Shown here piece after piece: positions 17,181 to 26,749 of a stretch of DNA of 64,000 nt; position 1 is the stretch's first letter, and each line of letters starts with the position of its first letter. The DNA lies in assembly GCF_030065545.1 (NCBI RefSeq), contig NZ_JASJNC010000003.1, forward strand, positions 186,001-250,000, written 5' to 3'. The position numbers were made by a program, and so were the translations under genes. The notes beneath the pieces are model-generated. The model made no database searches. It was given only the letters and a program-made list of their open reading frames with translations, and was not told where the DNA came from. The stretch is from Marinicella marina. Its GTDB lineage: Bacteria; Pseudomonadota; Gammaproteobacteria; Xanthomonadales; Marinicellaceae.

Positions 17181-20100
17181 TCAATGAATGAAAGGCGCAC
17201 CAATTTCATCAAGTTTTGTCTCAAAAGCAGGCATGGTCTCAGCAACCACCTTTTCAACTTGCGGTTTCAGCTCAGCATGTTTTGCTGCTGCTATTTCTAG
17301 AGATTTCTTTAAATTCGGTGTTGGACCATAGGTAGAAAAAGAGGTCCCTATCGAGGCTGCCCCCAACCGAGCACCTATGGTTACTTGGGTCTTCTCGCCT
17401 ATCTGCTGTTTAGAACGATTGCCATTCATCTCACGATCCAGTCTGTTCAATTCATCCTTAATGGCTTTGAGTTCTCTGTCTAATTCACCGTGTTCTGCCA
17501 TACTGCGTCGCAAAGCATCATCCAGTCTATCTGCCCGTTTAAGACCTTCGGATAATTTTTTGTTGGTCACTGATACATCATGCTGCACATCTGCCAATTG
17601 TTGCCAAAAAGCTGCCACCTCAGCATAATCAGCACCGGCTAATGCGCCGCTTTCATGCATGGGTTTGACCTTGAATGGGACCGGCTCATGCAACTGTTTA
17701 ATTTGTCCGTCCACTTCTTGGCTCAGTGACACTTGATAGGTTCCCGGAGCCACCATCATGCCGCGTGGCTCATCTGAGAAAAAATCACCTTGTTGTTGTA
17801 GCACACCAAATGCCGGATAACGCAAATCCCATGCCACCTGATTAAAGCCTTTTTTATTGGTGCCTGCCACTCGTCTGATGACTTGGCCATTGTTGTCAGT
17901 GATGCTTAACCATACTTTAGGTTTGGCTTCCGTCCGCTCTGCATCTACCTCATCCCAACCAGGAAATTGCAACGACTCACCGGCTTCAAGCATTTTCTTT
18001 TCAGACTCTTTGCGCATGGCAGCTTTGGTTTTTAGGGCTTCTTTTAAATGATAGTTAATCACTGCGCCATAAGGGGGGTTTTTGGCGGTGTAGAACGCAT
18101 CGCCTTGCGAGGCCTTTTCATTGAAGCCTAAAACCATTCTCGGTATGTACCACAAGGCATCTTTGATGGGGAAAATTTCATTGGAGGTTAATGTTTCGGC
18201 ATTCACACCGCGTAAAAAACTGTAGTCATCTAAAACGTAGAAACCACGACCAAAAGTGGCAGCAACCAAATCATTTTCACGTTTTTGAATAGCCAAATCA
18301 CGCACTGATATCGTGGGCATGCTGCCAGCAAGTTTATGCCATCCATCACCACCATTCTGGCTGAAATAAAGGCCAAACTCAGTGCCCAAAAACATCAAGT
18401 CAGGATCAACGTGATCTTGCACCAAACGCCAAACCAAGTGATTATCAGGAATCCCTGAATTCATCTTCTTCCAGCTCTTGCCGCGGTTTGAGCTCTTCAA
18501 CAGATAAGGCTTGAAGTCACCGTATTTGTGGTTATCCAAAGCCACATAAACAGTATCCGAATCATGTAAATCTGCCTTGATATCATTAACAAAAGCCGTT
18601 TTGGGAACACCTGGCAAACTTCCAACCGCCACACTGCGCCAATCTGTACCACCATTTTCTGTGACTTGAATCAAGCCATCGTCAGTGCCCACATAGATCA
18701 ATCCTGCCTGTTGTGGCGACTCAGTGATCGAAGTGATGCTGTTGTAGTTACTCATTGCCAAAACGTCCCATGGCATCTCCCAACCTTGGGTGCCACCCAT
18801 GATAGGTAATTCAATTCGTTGTTGATTTTTTGTTAAGTCGCCTGAAATCGCTTGCCAAGAGTCACCCCTGTCATCAGAGCGCCAAACCCGCTGTGAGGCA
18901 AAATACAGGCGTTTTGGCTCGTGTGGGCTGACCAGTATAGGCGCATCCCAATTAAACCTTTCTGGTCCTTCATCGGCGCCTGGCTGCGGTTGGATATAAA
19001 CCAATTCACCCGTGGTTTTATCAACCCTGACCAAATTACCTTGTTGCCACTCGGCATAGACGATGTCTGGATTTCCCGGTTCAGTGGCAGGCTGGTGACC
19101 ATCACCAAACAAAACCACATACCAATCAGAGTTACGAATGCCGTGCACGTTGTCAGTTCTGGATGGCCCGCCTTGGGTGTTGTTATCTTGGGTACCACCA
19201 TATATGTGATAGAAGGGTTCAGCGTCATCAACAGCAACCTTATAATATTGAGTAACGGGTAAGTTAGCGACAAATTTCCACGTTTCGGTTAAATCAAAAG
19301 TTTCATACAATCCACCATCTGTTCCGACCAGTACATAATCTGGGTTGGTTTTACTGAAAGCAATGGCGTGGTTGTCAACGTGCTTATTCTTTTCGTTCAT
19401 GAAACGATAATTTTTACCACCATCATCAGAAACAATCATGTAATTATTCATTAAATACAAGCGATCATAGTGATGCGGCGAGGCATAGAGCTCCTGATAA
19501 TAATGCGGTCCAGTGCCACCGGCGACAGCGTCTGATTGTTTGGTCCAGAAAGCACCTTGATCAAATGATTTATAAATGCCACCCGTGCGTCTTTCTAATT
19601 CAATCGCAGCATAAACTTCATCTGGTTTTTGTGGTGATATGGCCAAACCAATTTTACCCATGTTTTGTTTGGGTAATCCATGAGACAGTTGTTGCCATGT
19701 CACACCACCGTCTTCTGATTTATGTAACCCGGTATTTGGACCGCCGCCCATGTAAGCGGCCACGGTGCGGTGTCTTTGCCATGTTGCTGCATACAAGCGA
19801 TCAGGATTACGTGGGTCAATCACAATATCCGCCACTCCCGTCCATTCATCATCACCCAGATATTTGTTCCATGTATCACCACCATCTGTTGATTTGAATA
19901 AACCCCGTTGACCACCTTTGGACCACAAGGGGCCTTGTGCAGCCACCCAAACAATATTCGAATCATTGGGGTGCACAATAACGGTTGAAATTCTTTCTGA
20001 TTTTTCTAAACCTTTGTTCTTCCATGTTTTGCCACCATCTTCACTGAGGTAGATACCATCACCATAACTGGTGTGTCTGCCACCAGTATCCTCACCGGTA

Positions 20101-20414
20101 CCTACCCAAATGCGATTGGGGTTATTGGGGTCAATCGTGACACTGCCTATGGAATAAACGCTTTGCTCATCAAAAATAGGCTGCCACGTGGTGCCGGCAT
20201 TTTCCGTTTTCCAAACACCTCCTGAACCCACAGCAACGTACCAAATATTTTCATCCGTAGGATGGATGTCGATATCAGAAATTCGTCCAGACATCAATGC
20301 AGGCCCCAAGCTTCGCAGCTGAACACCGCTGAAATGTTCAGCTGAAAGTTTGTCTTTGGCCAGTGCTTGAAAATGACATAGGGTCAACAACAGTATGCAC
20401 AGTATTTTTTTCAT
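17181..20414 (-). CDS. Exported Asp-box/BNR (sortilin-like beta-propeller) repeat protein
   Basis: The product has 1077 residues from the ATG at 20414, which has a strong GAGGAAACC ribosome site; a longer reading from 20450 is not supported. The signal peptide is MKKILCILLLTLCHFQALA. Residues 25-760 hold many Asp-box repeats (EDGGKTWKN, STDGGDTWNK, SEDGGVTWQQ, SNRGKSWKK), the VPS10/sortilin-like ten-bladed propeller fold also seen in xyloglucanases. The region after about 850 has a beta-sandwich-like segment and then a helical charged stretch (about 960-1030). Family members are common in Bacteroidota and Lysobacterales and are often called glycosyl hydrolase, but no catalytic residues can be assigned here. 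It probably acts in the periplasm or at the surface. It is monocistronic. Confidence 0.75.
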   Translation of the reverse strand: MKKILCILLLTLCHFQALAKDKLSAEHFSGVQLRSLGPALMSGRISDIDIHPTDENIWYVAVGSGGVWKTENAGTTWQPIFDEQSVYSIGSVTIDPNNPNRIWVGTGEDTGGRHTSYGDGIYLSEDGGKTWKNKGLEKSERISTVIVHPNDSNIVWVAAQGPLWSKGGQRGLFKSTDGGDTWNKYLGDDEWTGVADIVIDPRNPDRLYAATWQRHRTVAAYMGGGPNTGLHKSEDGGVTWQQLSHGLPKQNMGKIGLAISPQKPDEVYAAIELERRTGGIYKSFDQGAFWTKQSDAVAGGTGPHYYQELYASPHHYDRLYLMNNYMIVSDDGGKNYRFMNEKNKHVDNHAIAFSKTNPDYVLVGTDGGLYETFDLTETWKFVANLPVTQYYKVAVDDAEPFYHIYGGTQDNNTQGGPSRTDNVHGIRNSDWYVVLFGDGHQPATEPGNPDIVYAEWQQGNLVRVDKTTGELVYIQPQPGADEGPERFNWDAPILVSPHEPKRLYFASQRVWRSDDRGDSWQAISGDLTKNQQRIELPIMGGTQGWEMPWDVLAMSNYNSITSITESPQQAGLIYVGTDDGLIQVTENGGTDWRSVAVGSLPGVPKTAFVNDIKADLHDSDTVYVALDNHKYGDFKPYLLKSSNRGKSWKKMNSGIPDNHLVWRLVQDHVDPDLMFLGTEFGLYFSQNGGDGWHKLAGSMPTISVRDLAIQKRENDLVAATFGRGFYVLDDYSFLRGVNAETLTSNEIFPIKDALWYIPRMVLGFNEKASQGDAFYTAKNPPYGAVINYHLKEALKTKAAMRKESEKKMLEAGESLQFPGWDEVDAERTEAKPKVWLSITDNNGQVIRRVAGTNKKGFNQVAWDLRYPAFGVLQQQGDFFSDEPRGMMVAPGTYQVSLSQEVDGQIKQLHEPVPFKVKPMHESGALAGADYAEVAAFWQQLADVQHDVSVTNKKLSEGLKRADRLDDALRRSMAEHGELDRELKAIKDELNRLDREMNGNRSKQQIGEKTQVTIGARLGAASIGTSFSTYGPTPNLKKSLEIAAAKHAELKPQVEKVVAETMPAFETKLDEIGAPFIH

Positions 20415-20513
20415 GGTTTCCTCTTTTTTATTGTTTTTGCAGATAAGCAATCATAATAACACACCAGTATATTTACTTTTAATGGCTTTAATAGAACATG
20501 CTTTACTTTAAAA

Positions 20514-20542
20514 TCACTTTGGATTAGTAATTTAGCTATAAT
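20514..20542 (+). promoter_or_regulatory. Candidate promoter of yicC-gmk
   Basis: A perfect TATAAT (20537-20542) lies 30 bp before the yicC ATG. The hexamer 17 bp upstream (TCACTT) is a poor -35, so activation or an AT-rich UP element may be needed. Confidence 0.4.
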
Positions 20543-20571
20543 AACAGCCTTTATCTTTTTTAAAAGAAACC

Positions 20572-21438
20572 ATGCATTCAATGACTGCCTTTGCTGCTCA
20601 TGAAGTAGTAAGCGACTTGGGAAAACTCAGCTGTGAAATCAAAACCGTCAATCAACGTTTTCTTGATTTAACCATCAAAGCACCTGAATTTCTGCGACCA
20701 CTGGAAAATCAATTTCGCAAACTGTTCAATCAACATTTATCTCGTGGCAAAGTCAGTGTTTTCATCAGGTTTTTTCCTAATGAATCTGTCAGTCTCACTC
20801 AACTCAACGTCAACAAAGCCCTGTTAAGTCAGTTGGTGGATCAAGCCAATCAAATCAGTAACGAACATGGATTAAGCCAAACCATGGGGACAGCCGAGTT
20901 GATGACATGGCCAGAAGTTATGATTCAACAACCAACAGACTTATCGGTATTGAACCAAACCGCTATTGAATTAATCAATACCAGCATTGAGAGGCTCAAA
21001 GAATCTCGTCTTCGTGAGGGCCAAGCCATGTATGATGTACTCAGTGAAAAGGCCAATTCAATGGCAACTTTAACCCAAGACATAAGGACTGAAGTACCAG
21101 CAATCAATGAATTTCTGGCTAATAAACTCAGAACAAAATTGGCCGATCTTGATGTTGAAGTTAATCCTGAACGCTTTGAACAAGAACTGGCAATTCAATT
21201 ACAAAAAATTGATATTACAGAAGAGTTGGATAGACTGGATGCGCATGTGATTGAGTTTAATCGTGTACTCGAGTTGAACGAACCTGTGGGTCGTCGACTT
21301 GATTTTTTGGTACAAGAATTGAATCGAGAATCTAATACCATTGGCTCCAAATCAGCCAGCATCAGCACATCCAATGCCAGCATTGATTTAAAAGTCATCA
21401 TTGAACAAATCAGAGAACAAATTCAGAACATAGAATAA
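20572..21438 (+). CDS. yicC: YicC family endoribonuclease-like protein
   Basis: The product has 288 residues, the normal YicC length. The start MHSMTAFAAHE matches the family start (E. coli MIRSMTAYARRE). YicC_N covers about residues 1-155, and the C-terminal DUF1732 domain ends with ASIDLKVIIEQIREQIQNIE, the most conserved part. E. coli YicC has been linked to RNA turnover and reported to have endoribonuclease activity. The gene is followed after 13 nt by gmk; this pairing is common in proteobacteria. Confidence 0.92.
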   Translation: MHSMTAFAAHEVVSDLGKLSCEIKTVNQRFLDLTIKAPEFLRPLENQFRKLFNQHLSRGKVSVFIRFFPNESVSLTQLNVNKALLSQLVDQANQISNEHGLSQTMGTAELMTWPEVMIQQPTDLSVLNQTAIELINTSIERLKESRLREGQAMYDVLSEKANSMATLTQDIRTEVPAINEFLANKLRTKLADLDVEVNPERFEQELAIQLQKIDITEELDRLDAHVIEFNRVLELNEPVGRRLDFLVQELNRESNTIGSKSASISTSNASIDLKVIIEQIREQIQNIE

Positions 21439-21451
21439 AGCGGAAACATTT

Positions 21452-22078
21452 ATGTCTAATAACAATATCACTGGCACCCTATTTATTGTTTCAGCGCCAT
21501 CAGGCACTGGAAAAACCTCTTTGGTTAATGCACTGGTCAGGGATACCAACCACCTTAAGTTATCCATATCACACACCACCCGTGCAGCCAGACCAAAAGA
21601 GATTGATGGCTACAACTACCATTTCATCAGTGAGGATAAGTTCAAACAAATGGACATGGCTGGTGTATTTATGGAATCTGCAGAAGTATTTGGTAACCTT
21701 TATGGCACATCACAAGATGCGGTGCAAAAAATGTTAGATGAAGGTCACGATGTGGTACTTGAAATAGATTGGCAAGGTGCGGAACAAATCAAAGAACGGT
21801 TTCACCAAGCCATCAGTATATTTATATTACCTCCGAGTATCGATGCTTTGCGCAACCGCTTAGAAAACCGAGGACAAGATTCGAAGCAAGTGATTGATAC
21901 CAGGATGGAAAAAGCCATAGCCGAATTAAAACACTACCACAAGGCTGATTTTTTGGTGGTGAATGATGATTTTGAGGAAGCATTGAAAAGCCTTAAAGCC
22001 ATTGTTAAATCAAACCGAATGACCACAGCAAAACAACAAGTCATAAACGCCAGATTGATCGCAAACCTATTGGCTTGA
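21452..22078 (+). CDS. gmk: Guanylate kinase
   Basis: This 208-residue enzyme phosphorylates GMP (and dGMP) to GDP with ATP, an essential step in GTP synthesis in the cytoplasm. The P-loop is SAPSGTGKTSL (residues 14-24). The GMP-binding region has SHTTRAARPKEIDGYNYHF, and VLEIDWQGAEQIK follows. The length fits the family (207 in E. coli). It is probably co-transcribed with yicC. rpoZ and spoT, its frequent neighbours, are absent here. Confidence 0.96.
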   Translation: MSNNNITGTLFIVSAPSGTGKTSLVNALVRDTNHLKLSISHTTRAARPKEIDGYNYHFISEDKFKQMDMAGVFMESAEVFGNLYGTSQDAVQKMLDEGHDVVLEIDWQGAEQIKERFHQAISIFILPPSIDALRNRLENRGQDSKQVIDTRMEKAIAELKHYHKADFLVVNDDFEEALKSLKAIVKSNRMTTAKQQVINARLIANLLA

Positions 22079-22084
22079 TTTTAT

Positions 22085-23017
22085 TTAATCACGTTTAATG
22101 AATTCATAATAGTGACCCACGTTGTGCTTGCTCTTATAGTGAATTTCACCATCATTTATTAATTGCAATCCTGAAGTAGTAAATGTTTTGTACCAATCTG
22201 GGTTGTTTTTTAGCTTGTAACAAACATTGAGCATGTCATTGGCTCGCGCACGGGCATTGATGTTCAGGTTAAGGTAGGATTTTATTTGTGGTTTTTTTAG
22301 CTTTAACTGCTGGTTATCCATTTGATAGAGCTGAAATAAATTTTCTCCCCAGCTATTCAAAAGTGGATGACTCTTAAGGGTATGTTGACTGAATGATTGT
22401 AAGGTATTAACTAATTTGTTTTTGAAACCATTGACCGTCATTTTATTATCAATGAATTTTTGCAAATATTCTAAAACACCCTCGTTTTCAATGTATTGAT
22501 AAATAATTTCTTCCGCCTCCATGAATTCAAGCATGGCTGTGTGTGGTGAATGACTGACAAAAACCAGTCTGCCACCAGAGTTGAGGGCATCCGTAATTTG
22601 TTTAGCAACCATTTCTTCATCGCAATATTCAATGCCGTATTGACTGACAATGAGATCAAACTTTTGCTCAACACATTGTTTAAGGTCTTCAATATAGCAG
22701 TTAGATATAAAGTCAATTGAATCCACTACTTGCTTTTTATCTGGAAAAGATTGAACCATCATTTGCTGATTAATCTCAGATGCATCGACAGCTGTTATGG
22801 ATACCTCTTTACCGATTCTTTTTAGCATTTCAGCCAACATGATAGCTACAGCACCATTACCAGTGCATACGTCTAGAATCCGGCTGTTCGGTGCTAAGCC
22901 TTCAATCACTGAAAACCAATATTCGGCAAGCTCACCATCATAATTTATTTTGAAATCTGCAGGCAATGAAGTCAGCGCTCCAGTGCTCCAATAATCTGAC
23001 CAATGTTGTTTTGACAT
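22085..23017 (-). CDS. Class I SAM-dependent methyltransferase
   Basis: This 310-residue cytoplasmic protein has motif I as ILDVCTGNGAVAIMLAEM (about residues 44-61), an acidic strand end at AVDASEIN, and IVSQYGIEYCDEE at motif IV. The C-terminal half (about 170-310) is helical and shows no domain I recognise, so the substrate is unknown. The gene is convergent to gmk with a 6-nt gap. It is AT-richer than gmk, which hints at separate acquisition. Confidence 0.68.
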   Translation of the reverse strand: MSKQHWSDYWSTGALTSLPADFKINYDGELAEYWFSVIEGLAPNSRILDVCTGNGAVAIMLAEMLKRIGKEVSITAVDASEINQQMMVQSFPDKKQVVDSIDFISNCYIEDLKQCVEQKFDLIVSQYGIEYCDEEMVAKQITDALNSGGRLVFVSHSPHTAMLEFMEAEEIIYQYIENEGVLEYLQKFIDNKMTVNGFKNKLVNTLQSFSQHTLKSHPLLNSWGENLFQLYQMDNQQLKLKKPQIKSYLNLNINARARANDMLNVCYKLKNNPDWYKTFTTSGLQLINDGEIHYKSKHNVGHYYEFIKRD

Positions 23018-23034
23018 ATTTTAATTAACCCATT

Positions 23035-23062
23035 AAAAAAGGCGTACCTAAGTACGCCTTTT
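23035..23062 (-). terminator. Intrinsic terminator of the TonB-dependent receptor gene
   Basis: A 7-bp stem (GGCGTAC/GTACGCC, 23041-23058) with a 4-nt loop is followed on the minus strand by six T residues. It sits between the receptor stop (23083) and the start of the methyltransferase gene (23017). Confidence 0.8.
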
Positions 23063-23082
23063 CTCAGTTTATCAAACTTTGT

Positions 23083-25680
23083 TTAGAAAGATTGAGTGTA
23101 TCTGAAGTAAGTTACACGACCATAACCATCATACAAGTTGAAGTCATAATCACGTGAACCTTGGTTACCTTGATCAATTGGTGGGAATTTCTCACCAGCG
23201 TTTCTTACGCCTAATGTGAAACGACCGTCCCAAGGAGCAAAGTAGTTCAATTGAACGTCATGAGTGACCCATGATCCAACAGTTTCTTGTCCGTCGATGA
23301 AGTTGATGTTGTAACCAACACTCCAATCACCATATGCATAAACGTTGTTTAATACAGCACGGATGCTTGGGAAACCATCATCACCAGAAAAGTCATCACT
23401 GATTCCACCATCAGCCAATGATACTTGCTGATTGTTAATAGTAGAAACCTGTAAATTGTTAGTTACGTTACCACCAAACAATTCATAGTTGAATCTGAAG
23501 TTGTAATCGATACCGTCGATTTTGTAAACACCTTGGTTACCTGAACCACGGATACATTGAGTGATTCGACCTACTGCATCACGCTCACAACCTAATCCAG
23601 GAGGAGCAAATTCAGGGAAATCAATCAAGTTTTGTGAAGAAAATCCACGGATACGGTTATCAATTTCGATGTCGAAATAATCAACTGTCATGTTAAACCA
23701 ATCAGTTGGCTCATAAGCAAGACCGATAGCAAACTGGTCAGAAGTTTCAGCTTGTAACTCTTGGTTAGCAATTACACGTGCGTTGATTTGACATTGCTCA
23801 TTTGGATCACCAACAGCTAATTCACAAGTCACTGGATCACGAACTGAGTCAGCAGAGAAAGAAGGTTGCTGAGTCAAGACTGGTAGAGTTGGTGCACGGA
23901 AACCTTGTCCGTAAGAAGCACGAACAGTCAGGTTATCCAACGGCTGCCATCTTAATGAAACTTTTGGTGAGAACTCTGAACCAAAGTCAGAATAATCATC
24001 ATAACGACCAGCTAAGTTTAACTCTAAGTTATCAAGAACTGGAACCAATGCTTCGAAGAAGAATGCAGTCAGGTCACGATTACCACCAGCAGAGTTACCA
24101 GCAGAACCACCAACAGCACCCGATTCAGATTGTGGATCATATAAATCTAAATATTTCTCTTCACGGTACTCAGCACCAACAACCATAGAAACAGGACCAT
24201 TAGCCATGTCAAATACGTCGAATGCTACATTACCGTAGTACTCGTTTTGATCGTACTTAGACTCACGGAAAATGGTGATTCTCATGCGTTGCAACGCATC
24301 AGGATTGGCGAAAGGATCAGCCAATGAGTATTCACCGCTCTCAATCAATTGTTGAGCTACAGAACGTAATAAGTAGTTTCTACCTACGTCAGTACGTACG
24401 TTGTTGGTGTTACGAATACCAAATTCAACTTCAGCGTTACCAATACTACCATTAACACCAACTAAAACGTCAGTCAAATCGGTACCAACGGTGCTGTCAC
24501 GAGGACCTACCGCATCAAAACGGTGCCACCAATCCATAGGTTGTGGATCTAAACCTAAACTTGGATCGTACAATGGGCTGGCTGGATTAGTAGGGTTGTT
24601 AGGGCTGTTAGGCGTCAACGCAAAGAAAACTGGGTTGCTAGGATCATCAAAGAAACGCGCATCCGGTACAGGTGCATAACGACCGAAAGAAGTGGTCTCA
24701 GCAACAGTAGCATTAGCAAATAAGCTCCAGTTGTCATTGATTTCATGCTCAGCTCTGGCAAAAAACGAACGGTTCTCAATAGAAGCTTCGTCAGCACTGA
24801 CCTGGGTGAAATCATAACGACATAAACCGCCGTCAGCTGTTTGGAAGAAAGGCGTACTATCAGCAAATCCACAGAAAGTGTCATTACCTGTTGGAATGAA
24901 ACCGAAAGTTACTTCGCCGTTAGGGCCAACCGTTGAGAAGTTGTTACCAAACAGAGAAGCACCTGTGCCAGCTGACCATGGAAGATCGCGTGCAAAGATG
25001 ATTTCACGGTCGTTCCAAGACAAGCCCATGGTGATGCTAGAACGGTCACTTGCAGCGCCGAATAAGATAGAACCCTCTTCACGCTCACCACCATTAGATG
25101 GAATAGAAACTTCTTGACCACCTAACATGATTTCAACGCCTTGGTAATCTTTACGAGTAATGATGTTAACAACACCACCAATCGCGTCAGAACCGTACAC
25201 AGCCGAAGCACCATCAGAAAGAACTTCAATTCTTTCAATAGCACCCATAGGAATGGTGTTCAAATCTTGGTTACTACCTGTACCTGGGGCATAAGCCATA
25301 CGACGACCGTCTAAAAGTACCAAAGTACGGTTAGAACCGATACCACGTAAGTTCAAAGAAGCTTCTGCTTGTGCTGAACTACCAGATTGTGGACGGAAAG
25401 AACCTGCGTTGTTAAAAGTCAGGTTACGTAAGAAGTCAGCTGCGTTTGACTCACCGCTTAACTCGATTTGTTCTCTTGTGATTACAGTTACTGGTAATGC
25501 GCCTTCAACGTCTGAACGTTTAATACGCGAACCCGTAACAGTAATTTTACCTTGCTCTTCTACGCTGTCGTCATCGCTGTCTTGTGCTAAGGCAACTGTT
25601 CCGAAAGCTGAAGAAGCGATAAAACCTGTAAACAGTGCTTTTTGTACAGCACTAGTAATAGGATTACGTTTCATTTTCAT
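23083..25680 (-). CDS. TonB-dependent outer-membrane receptor
   Basis: This 865-residue protein has a signal peptide ending near FGTVALAQ. A plug domain shows GSRIKRSDVEGALPVTVITR (TonB-box/plug entry), LNLRGIGSNRTLVLLDGRRM and RIEVLSDGASAVYGSDAIGG. A long beta-barrel ends in Phe, as outer-membrane proteins usually do. There is no N-terminal STN signalling domain, so it is a transporter and not a transducer. The plug resembles the large group of Lysobacterales/sphingomonad receptors that import peptides or glycans rather than classical siderophores; the ligand is unknown. Translation starts at ATG 25680 (or 25674) after GGAGA. It has its own terminator. Confidence 0.9.
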   Translation of the reverse strand: MKMKRNPITSAVQKALFTGFIASSAFGTVALAQDSDDDSVEEQGKITVTGSRIKRSDVEGALPVTVITREQIELSGESNAADFLRNLTFNNAGSFRPQSGSSAQAEASLNLRGIGSNRTLVLLDGRRMAYAPGTGSNQDLNTIPMGAIERIEVLSDGASAVYGSDAIGGVVNIITRKDYQGVEIMLGGQEVSIPSNGGEREEGSILFGAASDRSSITMGLSWNDREIIFARDLPWSAGTGASLFGNNFSTVGPNGEVTFGFIPTGNDTFCGFADSTPFFQTADGGLCRYDFTQVSADEASIENRSFFARAEHEINDNWSLFANATVAETTSFGRYAPVPDARFFDDPSNPVFFALTPNSPNNPTNPASPLYDPSLGLDPQPMDWWHRFDAVGPRDSTVGTDLTDVLVGVNGSIGNAEVEFGIRNTNNVRTDVGRNYLLRSVAQQLIESGEYSLADPFANPDALQRMRITIFRESKYDQNEYYGNVAFDVFDMANGPVSMVVGAEYREEKYLDLYDPQSESGAVGGSAGNSAGGNRDLTAFFFEALVPVLDNLELNLAGRYDDYSDFGSEFSPKVSLRWQPLDNLTVRASYGQGFRAPTLPVLTQQPSFSADSVRDPVTCELAVGDPNEQCQINARVIANQELQAETSDQFAIGLAYEPTDWFNMTVDYFDIEIDNRIRGFSSQNLIDFPEFAPPGLGCERDAVGRITQCIRGSGNQGVYKIDGIDYNFRFNYELFGGNVTNNLQVSTINNQQVSLADGGISDDFSGDDGFPSIRAVLNNVYAYGDWSVGYNINFIDGQETVGSWVTHDVQLNYFAPWDGRFTLGVRNAGEKFPPIDQGNQGSRDYDFNLYDGYGRVTYFRYTQSF

Positions 25681-26038
25681 TTATATGTTCTCCAAATTGT
25701 TATCCATGAGTTAACTCAAAAAATTGCATCTATATAGATTCCTTATCCGGCACATACTAACACTTTCATTTGTTAAAAAAAAGTCACAATTCAGTTTTTT
25801 TTACATTTTCTTAACAAAAAAAACATTGCACAAACATGGCTGTAAGCGCGCTTTATATATGGATATGGGCTTTTGTTGTTGGTAATAATAGCTATTTGAG
25901 CACCACAAAACAATATCAACAGCACTGAATGAAATGTTAACACTTAACATTTGAACCCAATTAATCTTAAATTTATTGAATTTAAATGAAAATTTAACCT
26001 ACTTAATCACTGTTAACCAATCGATTTAAACATGGCAC
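25681..26038. other. Intergenic region upstream of the receptor with a perfect inverted repeat
   Basis: About 360 bp between the receptor start and the next terminator are very AT-rich. They contain no credible ORF. A 21-bp inverted repeat (25932-25952) and a looser TTAAAT/ATTTAA repeat (about 25967-25985) are present. The receptor promoter should be here, but I could not choose a convincing hexamer pair. Confidence 0.45.
25932..25952. repeat. Perfect 9-bp inverted repeat, 3-nt spacer (operator-like)
   Basis: AAATGTTAA (25932-25940) and TTAACATTT (25944-25952) are exact reverse complements around CAC. The size and short spacer suit a dimeric regulator site. It lies about 250 bp before the receptor start. 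Confidence 0.55.
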
Positions 26039-26061
26039 AAAAAAGGGCGCCTGAGCGCCCT
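26039..26061 (-). terminator. Intrinsic terminator of the small exported protein gene
   Basis: The stem AGGGCGC/GCGCCCT (26044-26061) with loop CTGA is followed on the minus strand by T6. It lies 25 nt after the stop codon at 26086. Confidence 0.8.
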
Positions 26062-26085
26062 AACCCCTAAATCCATAAGGGCCCC

Positions 26086-26562
26086 TTATCTCCTTGTCAA
26101 CCAAAACACCCGGCGCAACAACATCGCAATTTCTTCTGGCATGTCACTGACATCATAACTTTCCTTATTAACTGTAACAGTGCCAGCTAAACTCACACCT
26201 GCTTCAGATGCCGAGACAGATAAAGCCGTGAACATGACATCCCAATCACCCTTGAGTGAATTGATGGTGAAATCACCGTCAGCCAATACTGATAATTGGC
26301 CTGCCATGCGATTATTTTGTTTATTGATGATGCCATTTATTGTGGCCTCATTCTCACCACCTGGTTTGAATTGATTGAAATCAGTGACCGAACTGCCGCT
26401 GTACTGGTCTTCACTGAGACGGCCTGTGGTGGTGATCGTGTAAGAACCATTGTTGTCATCGACCACAGTAGTCATGCGGGTCACATCAAATCCTGCCAAA
26501 GCCGAACCCGATGAGAGTAGTATGGTTAACAACAACAGTGTTTTGTTTTTAAAAATTGTCAT
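26086..26562 (-). CDS. Small exported protein of unknown function
   Basis: The product has 158 residues with a clear signal peptide (MTIFKNKTLLLLTILLSSGSALA, cleaved before GFDVT). The mature part is predicted to be mostly beta, with alternating Thr/Gly-rich strands and a central ATINGIINKQNNRMAGQL segment. The end is basic (LLRRVFWLTRR), which is unusual for a secreted protein. There are no cysteines. I recognise no family. It has its own terminator and lies divergently from the sigma-factor operon, with a 15-bp palindrome between them, so it may be regulated together with that operon. Confidence 0.6.
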   Translation of the reverse strand: MTIFKNKTLLLLTILLSSGSALAGFDVTRMTTVVDDNNGSYTITTTGRLSEDQYSGSSVTDFNQFKPGGENEATINGIINKQNNRMAGQLSVLADGDFTINSLKGDWDVMFTALSVSASEAGVSLAGTVTVNKESYDVSDMPEEIAMLLRRVFWLTRR

Positions 26563-26600
26563 GTTTATCTCCTAATATTATTTATTGATTGTTCTGCATA

Positions 26601-26615
26601 ACAGCACCGTGCTGT
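26601..26615. repeat. 15-bp palindrome in a divergent promoter region
   Basis: ACAGCAC-C-GTGCTGT is a perfect 7-bp inverted repeat with a single central base. It lies 39 bp upstream of the small exported protein start (minus) and about 135 bp before the sigma factor gene (plus), a good place for an operator. Confidence 0.5.
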
Positions 26616-26749
26616 CATTACCAACAACGAACAGACCATGGTGGTGGTTGACAACTCAGGATAAATAAATAATTACAACAAGCTGTCAACCTTTTTATGC
26701 GCATCCCGTTGTTACTATTAATTGAATTGATTTGAATGAGCCCATTTGC

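Noticed and set aside
23802-25121. Long ORFs on the opposite strand of the TonB-dependent receptor
   Set aside because: They are low-complexity shadows of the receptor frame with no ribosome sites or recognisable domains.
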